From the NCBI GenBank assembly GCA_022225965.2, contig JAKJXP020000092.1, forward strand, positions 124,001-188,000: 64,000 nt of DNA. Direction: 5' to 3'. The notes under the pieces are model-generated. The model was not told the DNA's origin, searched no databases, and saw only the letters and a program-made list of their open reading frames with translations. The number at the start of each line of letters is the position of its first letter. Position 1 is the stretch's first letter. Below are positions 44,446-54,942 of this stretch, in pieces. The translations under genes and the position numbers were made by a program. The DNA is from Diatrype stigma (Eukaryota > Ascomycota > Sordariomycetes > Xylariales > Diatrypaceae).

Positions 44446-46735
44446 ATGGCGGACACCAAGGACTACATGGAAAGGCTTCCCAACGATGGGATGCCAACCG
44501 AGTCCTTGAAAGAGCGTGTCGAGGCCCCTCGTGATTATGCGGGAGCGCAGGCGAAGACCGATCCCGAGGAGATCCGGATGGTGCGCAAGCTGGACTGTCG
44601 GATCATGGTATGTTTGCTGCCTCCCAATTGATTTGATTTCACCCCGCGAAAAGCAGCGCTTCTTTTGGGGAGAGACACCACTCGCTCGAGAATATTAACG
44701 AAACCCTTGACGGAACGGTGTAGCCTATCTTATGGTTGATGTATTTCTTCAACTACGTCGACCGCGGGGCCCTCGCGCAGGCGCGCCTGAACAACTTCGA
44801 GCAGGACCTCGGCATGACGGGCAACGACTTCAACGTCGCGGTGTCCGTCCTGACGGTGGGCTACGTCCTGATGCAGATCCCGAGCAACATGCTGCTCACC
44901 CGAGTCCGGCCCAGCGTGTACCTAGCCGCGTGCATGATTGTCTGGTCAGTGATATCTGGTATGTTGGTTGAGTTTAAGCTACCTACCTCTTTTAACCGGG
45001 GAGAGCATCATTCACTGACTGATACGGGTACCACCGAAAGCATGCACTGGGCTGGTCAGCTCCTACGGCTCGCTCATCGCCTGCCGCTTTCTCTTGGGAT
45101 TCTTTGAAGCGCCTGTGAGTCAGTTGTGTTGAAGAAACAGAAAGAGAGAGAGAGAAGAAGTCGAAGTCCAGGACACTCATGGGGATTCACTTCTAGTTCT
45201 ACCCGGGTGCGCTCTACTTGTTGGCAACCTTCTACACGCGCAAAGGTCAGGCGCCCGCGTGATTCCGCTCTAATTGGTACGCAACCCGTCGCTGACCTGA
45301 AGCAGAGGTCGCGACTCGAGTGGCAATCTTGTATACGGCGAACATAGGGGGCTTAAGCTTCGCCAACCTGATCGCGGCGGGGATATTCGCGGGCGTAGAT
45401 GGGAAAAGGGGCCTGAGTGGATGGAGATGGTGAGTAACGCCCCCTATCCCTTCCCTTGTCAGACTGGCTCCCACCCCCCCTTTACTCCCATTCTCATTAC
45501 CCGACTTTCATGCCGAGGACTAATTAAGACACGAATGAAAATACCTACCAGGCTGTTCATTATCGAAGGCGTAGCCTCGGCACTCACGGCAGTGGCCGGC
45601 CTGTGGCTTCTCCCCGACACGAACGAGACGACGCGGTGGCTCAAGGAGGACGAACGGCGCATCGGGCGCGAGCGCTTGGAGAGGGACCGGCTCGTCGACT
45701 CCCAGGAACACGTGCCCGTGATGGAAGCCCTGTGGGATGCTGCCACCGACAAGCGGTTGTGGCTGTTCTGCCTGATCCAGGACTTCCACTACGCCGCCAC
45801 TTCGTTCATCAACTTTCTGCCTACGTGAGCACATGCGTCCCTCCCCTCCCTCCCCCCATTTCCTCTTCAAAGAGATATGCATATATACTCTCCTGTGGCG
45901 AGGGTAGAATTCGCTCGCTAACCTGGGGGGTTCGGGGGGTTCTGCTTCCTGATCTACTATGCAGAGTCATCCACGACCTCGACTTCACGGACACCGTGGC
46001 GCTGCTGCTGGCTTGCCCGCCCTACTTCTTCGCCTGCATCGCGGCGCTGCTGCTGGCGTGGTCGTCGGGGCGGTACCACGAGCGCACCTGGCACATCACG
46101 GCCGGGTTCGCCGTGGCCGTCGTCGGGTTCGTGATCGCCGCGTCGACGGAGAGCACCGCGGGGCGGTACGTCGCCTGCTTCGTCTTCGCGGCGGGCGCGT
46201 TCGCCGTCAACTCGGTCATCACCGGGTGGATCGCCACGACCCTGTCGCAGAGCGCGGAGAAGAAAGCGGTTCGTCTTTTCCTTGCTTTTGAATATTCTTT
46301 TCGGCCTCCTTTTCTTTCGGTGCTATTGATCTTGATGATATCTTGCACTGCCCTGCCCTATCCTGCCCTAATTCCGTAGTCCCTCATAGTCACTTCATAG
46401 CCCCCTCCTCCCTTCGGACTCTAGTCCTATTCCTGCCCTAGTTCACGTGCGAAGATTGTTGATCGCTCGCTGACTTCGCAATTGCGTGTGGTCGACCAAA
46501 ACAGGTTGCGCTGGCTGCTGCCAATGTTTGCGCCCAGATCGGGCAGATCTACGGCCCTTACCTCTGGCCCAAGACGGACGGGCCGCGGTACTTGATTGGG
46601 TTCACTGCGTCGGCGGGATTCTCGCTGCTCTCGTTGCTGCTCTGCTGGGTCATGCGGTTCCTGCTCAAGCGGCAGAATCGGCGGGTCCAACAACAGGCCG
46701 CCGCCGATGGGGTTTGCAACCTCTACTCGTATTGA
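44446..46735 (+). CDS. MFS transporter, anion:cation symporter (Dal5-like) family
   Basis: This is a plasma-membrane major-facilitator transporter of 483 aa in eight exons: 44446-44607, 44724-44958, 45041-45114, 45197-45245, 45306-45429, 45552-45824, 45965-46268 and 46505-46735. The joined protein has the expected ACS/allantoate-permease landmarks: WLMYFFNYVDRGALAQARL in TM1, MQIPSNMLLTRVRPSVYLA, ACRFLLGFFEAPFYPGAL, GLSGWRWLFIIEGVAS with LLPDTNETTRWL, WIATTLSQSAEKKAVAL, and GQIYGPYLWPKTDGPRY. Known relatives carry allantoate, nicotinate, pantothenate or similar organic anions with protons; the substrate cannot be read here. The donor at 45246 (GTCAGG) is weak but restores TRK|EVATRV. The last intron is 236 nt and contains a CCCTATCCTGCCCTA-type direct repeat. 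Seven introns is unusually dense for this window. Confidence 0.9.
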
Positions 46736-48402
46736 GTAGCGTGTACAACGCTGCCCATACCCATACCATACATCCTCATCCCGAGTCCCGAGCATATGTT
46801 CGATTAGCTATAAAACTAGGGCAGAAAATGAATGATAAATAGAAGAGAGAGATGGTGATTGGATCTCATCGTGCCTTGTAGGGCCGGCAAATGCCGGTAA
46901 AGTCCGGCGTATGCCACGTTGTGTAACGATAGAGACGACTAGCCCGGATTTAGATAAGCTGGGTAAGCCGTAAGCTTGGCTGCGGGGCAGCTGGGCTGGG
47001 GCCGGAAAGATCGGAATTATAATGCGTACCTATGTGGTTAGCGGCCCCCACAGTCATCATTTCCGTATCCGCAGGTCCCAATTCCATCCCAATGGGCTGC
47101 CGCTCTTTAAGCAAGCACCTGCATCCCTGCACAGCTGGAAAAGACGCATCTGGCGAAAAGGTCAACTCACGATTGCAGTCTCATCGGTTGACGGCACCAG
47201 TTTACTACCGCTTTCAAATACACATATGATATAACTATCTATAGCTGGTGGCTTGGTGGGATGTTGATTGGTTCGTCGAAAAGCCAGGGGACATCCAGGG
47301 GATACTAAATGCCGATGTGCCCAGGGCGCAGGGACTGAGGGGCAACTAAGGAGTCAGTGCCTGTGTGGCTTCAGCCGTGGCGCATGTGGTGGCTAATGCA
47401 TAAAAATACCGACCCACCGTGTAATCCTGTAATGAGTAATTCCCAATCAGGTTAACGTTGCTGTCGTTCGTTGCTGTCGTTAAACATCATCCCGAGGTCA
47501 TTTCGCCCAGCTTAGCTCACAGCCCTACTAGTCTACCTAGTACATAGTAGAGGCTCAGACAGAGGCTAGGGATGCAAATGAGATGACAGAACGAAATCGT
47601 GGGCGGGCTAGTCCCTACCATTCGGGTTGTGGCGGTCGGTCGTGACGAACAACCCGACGCGCCAGCCTCCGGGCATTCCTGATTTTCTTCTTGCCGGTTT
47701 TATTTGTTTTATCTGTCATCCCTCTGACCGAGTTCTGTGGCCGGTTCTTGGTGACCAGTGTTACCTGTCAGTCAGCCTACGGAGTCCTACCAAGTTTGTG
47801 TACGAAGTAATGTGTGTAATATGTTCGGTGACTGCTCATGGCCACATACTTACCTGAGTGATTAGCAGCAGGGCCTCGGATCTGAATTTCTCAGCCACCC
47901 ACCTACCCACCGTGCACCGTGCCGCCGTGCATATTTGTAACTAACTAGGTGGTGGACACACACGGCTGGCACGGCTATTACGGCGCGGTTCGTGTTGGGT
48001 TGGGTTGGGTGATTTCCAGAGCTTCTGTTTCATACCTACCACCCCATTCAGCTGCCCGTTCAACCCCCATTGTCTTCTTCCCCAGCGGCCATTGCAGTCG
48101 GGCAAGGGGCATTTACATCTTCACATGCCGTGTTGCTTGCAGTGCTGCTGTGTTTGGTAACCATTATCATACCATTCGAGTCAATGCTTCAGGCTTACCT
48201 TACCGCCTACCTGGCAGCCCCGGGCATTGTTCCTTCGCATTCTTTTGCTAGTTAGTTGATTGCTGGCTGCTACGCCGTTATTCCGTAGATTGTTCATCTA
48301 TATAGGTAGAGTAAGACGGCCTCACGGCTTACTCTTGGGGCTCTTTTATTTCTTACTCATATTATACATATCCTTCCATTGTTATCCCCGTAGTCAGCGA
48401 GG
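46736..48402. promoter_or_regulatory. Intergenic region upstream of phospholipase B
   Basis: This 1667-bp region has no supported gene. It contains GGTTGGGTTGGGTTGGG at 47998-48009 and flanking bases, a CCTCGG hexamer (47874-47879), and a TATATAG element (48299-48305) 104 bp before the phospholipase ATG. CCTCGG is the core bound by FarA/FarB-type regulators, but a hexamer is expected often by chance. Imperfect GCCGG repeats occur at 46881-46912. Confidence 0.35.
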
Positions 48403-50376
48403 ATGCAGCTCTTTCGCGACTTCGTTTCCTCGCCCCTATTATCGCTTATCCCGGCAGTAGCCTTTGCGGCTCCCTCCGGCAGTAGCGTCCCCAACATAAA
48501 CCATGTCGTTGCCCTCCGTGAGTTGGCGCTGCGAGCCGCGCCGGAGAGCCCCTCGGGCGACTACGCACCGGCTACCGTAACCTGCCCGAGCGAGAAGCCC
48601 ACGATCCGGAGCGCCGCGAACCTATCCTCGTCCGAGCGGACGTGGCTGCAGAGCCGCCGGGCGAAGACCATCGAGCCGATGGTGCAGTTCTTCCAGAACT
48701 CGGGCTTGACCGACTTCGACGCCGCCGGCTTCATCAACGCGAACGCGAAGAACTTCTCCGTCGTCCCGAACATCGGCATCGCCGTCTCCGGCGGCGGCTA
48801 CCGGGCCCTAATGAACGGCGCCGGCTTCCTCGCCGCCGCCGACAGCCGCGTCCCCGGGTCGACCGACACGGGCGGCATCGGCCACCTGCTGCAGGCCAGC
48901 ACGTACCTGGCCGGCCTGTCCGGCGGCGGCTGGCTCGTCGGCTCCATGTTCGCCAACAACTTCTCGACCGTGGTGCAGATGCGCGACGGGTACGAGGACT
49001 CGGCGCTGTGGGACTTCCAGAACTCCATCTTCGAGGGCCCGGAGACCAGCGGCATCTCGATCCTCGACATGGCGAGCTACTGGGACGACGTCGTCAACCA
49101 GATCGGCGACAAGCGGGACGCCGGCTACGAAATCTCCATCACCGACACCTGGGGCCGGGCGCTGTCGTACCAGCTCATCAACGCGCGCGATGGCGGCCCA
49201 GCCTATACCTTCTCCTCGATTGCGGACTGGACCGACTTCAGCAACGGCGACACGCCGATGCCCATCCTGGTGGCGGACGAGCGCCTGCCGCACACCACCG
49301 TCGTCGCCCTGAACTCCACCGTGCTGGAGTTCAACCCCTGGGAGATCGGCTCCTTCGACCCGACCATCTACGGCTTCGCGCCGACCCGGTACGTGGGCTC
49401 GAACTTCAGCGCCGGCAGCATCGTGGCCGACGGCCACTGCGTGGAGGGCTTCGACCAGTACGGGTACGTGATGGGGACTAGCAGCTCCCTGTTCAACTCG
49501 TTCATGCTGCAGAACCTGTCGGACTACAACATCCCCGACATCGTCGGGGAGCTGATCAAGTCCATCCTGGAGGGCATCGACGACGCCGAGGACGACATCG
49601 CGGTCTGGAAGCCGAACCCCTTCCACAAGTGGAACCCGGGCTCGAACGTCAACGCGGAGGAGGACCAGCTGACGCTCGTCGACGGCGGCCTGGACCTGCA
49701 GAACATCCCGCTGCACCCGCTGATCCAGCCGGTGCGCGGCGTCGACGTCATCTTCGCCGTGGACTCGTCGGCCGACATCAACAACTGGCCGAACGGCACG
49801 GCGCTGCGGGCGTCGTACGACCGCAGCAAAGAGAGCATCGCGAACGGGACGGCCTTCCCCGCCGTGCCCGACGCCGAGACCTTCGTCAACCTGGGCCTGA
49901 ACCAGCGGCCGACCTTCTTCGGGTGCAACACGACCGAGTTCACGTCCGAGCGCAAGACGATCCCGCCGCTCATCGTCTACATGCCCAACGCGCCCTACAC
50001 GCAGTACAGCAACGTGTCGACCTTCGACCCGGCCTACGACGACTGGCAGCGCGACAGCATCATCAAGAACGGCTACAACGTCGCCACCATGGGCAACGGC
50101 ACCGTCGACGCCCAGTGGCCCGCCTGCGCCGCCTGCGCCGTCCTCCACCGCAGCCTCGAGCGCGTCGGCACCGAGCCCAGCGCCACCTGCAAGGACTGCA
50201 TGAGCCGGTACTGCTGGGCCGGCGCCGTCGACAGCACCGCCGTGGCCAGCTTCGAGCCCACGCCGATCCTCGACATCGACGTCGAGGGCGCGGGTGCGAG
50301 CCTGCGAGGTGGGGTGCCCGGCGGTACCGCTTGGATCGCGGTCGCTGTCGCTGGTCTGGCGGTGGTGGTGTGTTAA
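48403..50376 (+). CDS. Phospholipase B / lysophospholipase, secreted GPI-type
   Basis: This fungal phospholipase B hydrolyses acyl ester bonds of phospholipids and lysophospholipids at the cell surface or outside. It is an intronless 657-aa frame. It has an N-terminal signal peptide (SSPLLSLIPAVAFAAP), the cPLA2-like catalytic core with the oxyanion/arginine motif SGGGYRALMNG (R134), the nucleophile motif GLSGGGW (S173), and the catalytic Asp in LVDGGLDLQNIPLHPL (D427). Numerous N-x-S/T sites and Cys-rich segments (ACAACAVLHR, CKDCMSRYCW) are typical of the family. The C-terminus GGTAWIAVAVAGLAVVV suggests a GPI-attachment signal. Codon third positions are almost uniformly G/C. The gene could be under the CTF1/FarA-type regulator encoded in this window, but that is only inference. 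Confidence 0.95.
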   Translation: MQLFRDFVSSPLLSLIPAVAFAAPSGSSVPNINHVVALRELALRAAPESPSGDYAPATVTCPSEKPTIRSAANLSSSERTWLQSRRAKTIEPMVQFFQNSGLTDFDAAGFINANAKNFSVVPNIGIAVSGGGYRALMNGAGFLAAADSRVPGSTDTGGIGHLLQASTYLAGLSGGGWLVGSMFANNFSTVVQMRDGYEDSALWDFQNSIFEGPETSGISILDMASYWDDVVNQIGDKRDAGYEISITDTWGRALSYQLINARDGGPAYTFSSIADWTDFSNGDTPMPILVADERLPHTTVVALNSTVLEFNPWEIGSFDPTIYGFAPTRYVGSNFSAGSIVADGHCVEGFDQYGYVMGTSSSLFNSFMLQNLSDYNIPDIVGELIKSILEGIDDAEDDIAVWKPNPFHKWNPGSNVNAEEDQLTLVDGGLDLQNIPLHPLIQPVRGVDVIFAVDSSADINNWPNGTALRASYDRSKESIANGTAFPAVPDAETFVNLGLNQRPTFFGCNTTEFTSERKTIPPLIVYMPNAPYTQYSNVSTFDPAYDDWQRDSIIKNGYNVATMGNGTVDAQWPACAACAVLHRSLERVGTEPSATCKDCMSRYCWAGAVDSTAVASFEPTPILDIDVEGAGASLRGGVPGGTAWIAVAVAGLAVVVC

Positions 50377-51332
50377 ACATGTGTTTTTAGAAAAGAAATA
50401 ATAAAAGAATATTATAAGTTGGATCGAAATATATACCTAGAAGAGCGACTAAACTAGCGGCCGGGTGGTGATATCCATTGCATACAAATCTGGAGTCTGG
50501 TTACCGTTTTTGCATGTATAGAGTCGGGAGGGAGAGGGGGATGGACTTCTCTTGCTTTGTGCCCCTGTCGGGTTTTGACACCTAGATAGTTATGCTGTTT
50601 TTGATAATTTTAAGGTCTGCGAATCGATTTATTCCATTCCTGATCAAGGCCACTCTCTACTTAGTTTCTCGATCACTGGCGGTTGACTATTCGTTCTCAT
50701 AATAGTCCGTTCCAGAGCAATGCGTCAAGCTTTTCCCCCTGAACGAATATCGCCATATAAGTGGCATCTCGGCTGTCAAAGTGCCAGCTGGATGCACCGT
50801 AGATAAGTATCAAAGTCCATTTGTGCCGTCTATGGCTATGATCATATAGAATTACCTGCCATGGGTATCGATCGGTTGCCCCTCCGCACAATGGCATTGA
50901 TCGAGGCCCTTTTGGTACTCCACTTCCGACGGTATATTACTCCATATATAAGTTATAAATCTGCAGGTTACGGGTTGTGGGGATTCTGCTGTTGCGATCC
51001 CCAATTGCAACTACGCGCTAGGAATCGGGTGTCAAGTGGGAGTACGATGAGAGACATGGAGTTACGTGCGCACATATAACTAACTGCATGGTCGATCAGT
51101 TCGCAATCGGCCTTAGACTAGAGTCACGGTCTTCCCGTGTTTCCCCAGATCATGGCTTTGCGTATAAGTGGTGCTTATGGTATAGATGGCGCCAAAAACG
51201 CTATCGGCACAAACTGTAGCTTCTTTATCCTAGCTACATATTTCGAACAATACTCTAGAGAACCTAATACTCGGTAGGGAGAGAGTCGATCGACAATGCT
51301 ACTCAGCCGTTGGCACTGAGTCTCTTGTCCCG
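50377..51332. other. Intergenic region after phospholipase B
   Basis: No gene is seen in this roughly 950-bp AT-richer stretch. Small frames (50697-50897, 50861-51079) have no motif. Confidence 0.45.
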
Positions 51333-51958
51333 TCAATCCACGTCATCCCCCTCATGTAGGAGTTCTTCGCGGACAGCCAATTTGCCTCGGATCGCCATTG
51401 TGATGTGTTCGATATTCGTTTTGACGCGACTGACCAAACCGCTGGGTCGTGGAGACAGAAGTTCAGTCGATGCTGACATGTTGGCTCTTAGCTTGGGCAG
51501 TATCTCATAGTGGAAGGTTGGCTGAGAGCTGCATCCTCTCGAACTGGTGGAACGAAGTGTCCTAGACTTCGAGCTACCCAAGTTTACTCGCATCTTGACG
51601 TCAATCAAGGCCAAGCTGTGATGAGAAGGACAATTTTCTGGCTTCAAATCCCTCTGAAGGAAGCAGCAGCTCAACACTTACTCTCAACTCTAAGGGTATG
51701 CCCGCAATCCTGTAGCCTCATGTTAGGAGAGTCAAATGATTGGGCTCCCCTCTGCGTGAACTTGGACTGGGCTCTTCTAAACGCAATAGGCCCGGCTTCT
51801 ATTTGCGGCACTCGTAACATAGGTGGTGCCCTCGTATATCTAGCCCAATCGCCCGAGTCGCAGAAGTGGTGGCTCAAGCTGCCAGTCGCGCAAAGACTTC
51901 GGCATGGCATTATTCGCTCTTGACGATGGCATATTTGTAAGGGGCTGGACGTGGGCAC
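51333..51958 (-). pseudogene. Possible small spliced gene or gene relic
   Basis: I do not recognise it. On the minus strand an open stretch ending near 51681 (about SPNMRLQDCGHTLRVE) is followed by a good donor GTAAGTGTTGAG and an acceptor GAAGCCAG. It then re-enters an open frame KNCPSHHSLALIDVKMRVNL that runs to a stop at 51333 (LAVREELLHEGDDVD). The phases across this junction agree. The 5' end is unclear: an ATG at 51958 opens a plausible first exon, but its composition is odd. The later part (PRPSGLVSRVKTNIEHITMA) has amphipathic, protein-like character. It may be a small species-restricted gene or the remains of a larger one. Low confidence. Confidence 0.25.
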
Positions 51959-52907
51959 TTACCTACCTAGGTAGGTATAATTATAGCTTTGCTGAATATA
52001 TGTTGTACTGAATCCGAGACCGGAGGTCGGGTTTTAGCAGCGGACTCGGGCAATATCTGCGCGCCTCTGTGATCGGATCAAACCTAATCAAACCTAATTC
52101 TACCACGATGAAACCATTTTCATGAGACAGGATGATTATGAGATGAAGTGCAATACCTAAGTGTCTACGTATGAATTGAGTTTCTACAATAGGTAGACAT
52201 TCCGTTTTCACTGATGCCCGCTGTCGAGAAGATTCTCGCTTTGATAAATGATGACGTAGCTCATCGGCTATCTTGCGAAAGCTCTAGGTGGTACCTACCC
52301 AGTAGGTCAGTAGGTACAGTATGGCCTAGGGAAGCAAGACCCACCATAGCTCCCCGGAATGGTTCTATCGCATTGGAATTTGAATATACAACCTTCAACA
52401 TAGGTACGCAAACGTTGTGAGAGCTGTGATCGCCGGAAGTCTGTAGAAGCAGATTGTTGTGAAATAACTACATATGTAGCAGGCAGCTAATCCCAACCCG
52501 AGCCGGGAATATCCCTTCGAGTGATTGCTACGGTTTTCTGTTCCTGAAAATCCTTCTCCTTGCGCCATCGCCTGATTTCGTCATCCATCCACCCCGTCCA
52601 GCTGCATGTCATCAATATAATTATGTAACTACAACCTACCGAGGTACCTACCTACCTTCTACCTACCTGGCTATGTACGTACGTACATACACGCAGTTAT
52701 GTAATGTTCGAATTCCTACTGTACCTACCGAAACTTTAATCTCTCAATTGCTCATCGCAGGCTCTTCTCATCATCTACTTCCTACGTACTCGATACTACA
52801 TACTACCTACACACTCACCCTCACACTACACCTCTCACTCTCTTCCTCTCCCCGTGTTGGATCTTTCTTGCTCTCACACAAGCGTGAAACGCACGCTACG
52901 GCACACA
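51959..52907. promoter_or_regulatory. Upstream region with dense TACCTA repeats
   Basis: This region upstream of the small mitochondrial-protein gene contains CTACCTAGGTAGGTA (51963-51977), GTACCTACCCAGTAGGTCAGTAGGTAC (within 52291-52318), and a long ACCTACCTAC plus GTACGTACGTAC tract (about 52636-52690). It ends in a CT-rich initiator-like stretch (52800-52855). No gene is seen. Confidence 0.4.
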
Positions 52908-53982
52908 ATGGCATCAGCATCAGCATCCCGAGCATTCGCCCTCCGCTCCTCCCTCCGAGCGCCGTCAGCACCGGCGCTACGACAGACGCCCCGGTTACTG
53001 TTCCGGCCGAATGCTGCTGCTCGGAGAGGATATGCCAGCGGCGCGCACGAGGCCGCCGCGCAGACTAGTGACCTGCCTTGGTGAGTAGCCCCCTTCCCCT
53101 CCACACCCCGCGCCGCGGCGCATGTATGTATGCGATTGGGATGGATGCCCTCTTTCCTCATGGACCCGGGAAACCCGGCGCTTTCCCTCTGCGGCGTGAA
53201 GATGTTCACTGTTGCTAGGAAGCTATAGCTAGCTAGCCAGCTACCTATATCAGTCACAATCCCCCGGACTCCGAAAGAGCAAGCAACAAGTGACGACAGC
53301 CGGGGCACACATATTAAAAGCATATATGCTGGCTGACTGACGCTCTGGGCTTAGCTGACTGGCTTTCCGCATAACAGGCTCATCGGATCCATAGCCTTCA
53401 CCGTCCCCGCAGCAGGGTACCTGATCTACAAGATGCCTTCGAGAAGTGGTGGCGGCAAAGCGCACCACGCCCACCATGATGACGGTTCCGAGGCAGAGGA
53501 GTCATCAGAAGATAGCGGTGGCGATGAAAAGCAGGGTACCGAAACCTCCACCAACAGCGCCAAGGACGAGGCAGGAGAAGGTGGCACCGAGCAGTACGAT
53601 GCATCCCAGAAGGAGGGAAAGGGAAACCCGAACGCAGGACAGACGGACGCGACGGGTGGCGAGACGCCGCCGCCGAGCGCGGATAACTCGAGCATCGCCG
53701 AGAAGTGGGACGAGAAGAAGGAGAAGCACGAGGATTATAAGCAGAAGGTGAGTTGCATTCCCCGTTTGTGCTTTTCGCATTCCCCAGAAGGGGGGGAGAG
53801 AGAGACAGGGAGAGAGGGGGCTCAGCTAACGCAATATCTCCAATTCGCAGGCAAGAGCAGGCGAAACCAAGGTCCTGACCGCGTCGGACGACGCGCCCAC
53901 CAAGAAGACGCAGAGCGAGGATCCGCGGGAAGACCCCAAGGGCGGCGAGGGCGAGGGCGCCAAGAAGGGTGGTTCGAACTAA
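52908..53982 (+). CDS. Small mitochondrial single-pass membrane protein (unknown function)
   Basis: Exons 52908-53080, 53378-53747 and 53851-53982 give 224 aa. The N-terminus (MASASASRAFALRSSLRAPS and further Arg/Ala-rich sequence up to RRGYASGAHE) has the composition and cleavage-like RGYAS site of a mitochondrial presequence. It is followed by one hydrophobic helix (WLIGSIAFTVPAAGYLIYKM, about residues 58-77). The rest is a long, hydrophilic, probably disordered tail rich in Gly, Glu, Lys and Asp (HHAHHDDGSEAEESSEDSGG). This architecture suggests an inner- or outer-membrane anchored protein with a soluble tail. I know of no catalytic motif. The two introns have strong donors (GTGAGT). The start is the first ATG, since the open frame reaches upstream only through a TTG. 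Confidence 0.78.
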
Positions 53983-54942
53983 TATACCTCTTCGTGCGTT
54001 TTGCCCTACCCTGCCCTGCCCTCTTGTCCGTTTGCTCCATCTTCTTCGTTGTTGCCGTAGAAGACGGGACGGGTATGCTATTGTATAAAGATAGATGTGC
54101 TTTTAAAAGAACCAGCCAAGGCCAAGCTGAAGCTGCGGAAGGACGGTCGGTAGACCCCCCCTTAATACCCACACAGCCACACTGCACCGCGCCAGGACCA
54201 CTATGCAGGCCGTGGACGGAGCCGAGGTGTGGAGGCTATGACGGAGAATCTCGCATCGTGTGGCGGGACCGGCGGGGCGCGAAGTCGTAATGCTATCATA
54301 TTGTATTTATATCTGTAGCTTTATGTACCATCCACTGGGAATTACTACTCACCCATATTCGCTGATTTGTAGTTGTGTAACATGGCGAGGTTGAAGGCGT
54401 TGTAGGCTTACCCATCCAATTGTCTGTTTATCCCAAACACCTCGTTTTGGTACATACAGGTGTAATTGATTGTTTGATTTTACGAGTTTAGCTCCAATTT
54501 GTGTGACATTAGACTTACAGAACCATGTTGAGATATCGGTTCATCCCCCTCTATAATTCATATACGTCTTGTGTGACACGAAAGGAAAGAGCCAATGCTA
54601 ATGTTCTCGAAGATCCATAGCATTATTGCTCGGACTGCTGAACATGAGAGCATCAACTCTAAGACCCTGCTTCACTGATCACGGTGCTTACGGCATCTTT
54701 ATAAACAATATTGTTCATTTCTCATTCAGTACGCGTCTGTCTCGTTGAGTTTGCGCATTGTGACTTTCACCCGCGGAAAATAATCTGGTCTACGGGTCCT
54801 CGCTATCAACATGGCTTCGTCATTTGAATGCAACATAGACCTAGTGGGATGAGCAACCCACAGGCACGGCAGGTTGTATACCAAACCAGTATGCATCAGC
54901 GGTCCCTTGGTACCAAGAGAGATCCGCATGCAGCAACGCCAA
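53983..54942. other. Convergent spacer before CAND1
   Basis: This 960-bp stretch lies between convergent genes. The first 300 bp continues GC-rich; the remainder is AT-rich 3' flank. No gene, tRNA or repeat element is recognised. Confidence 0.45.
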
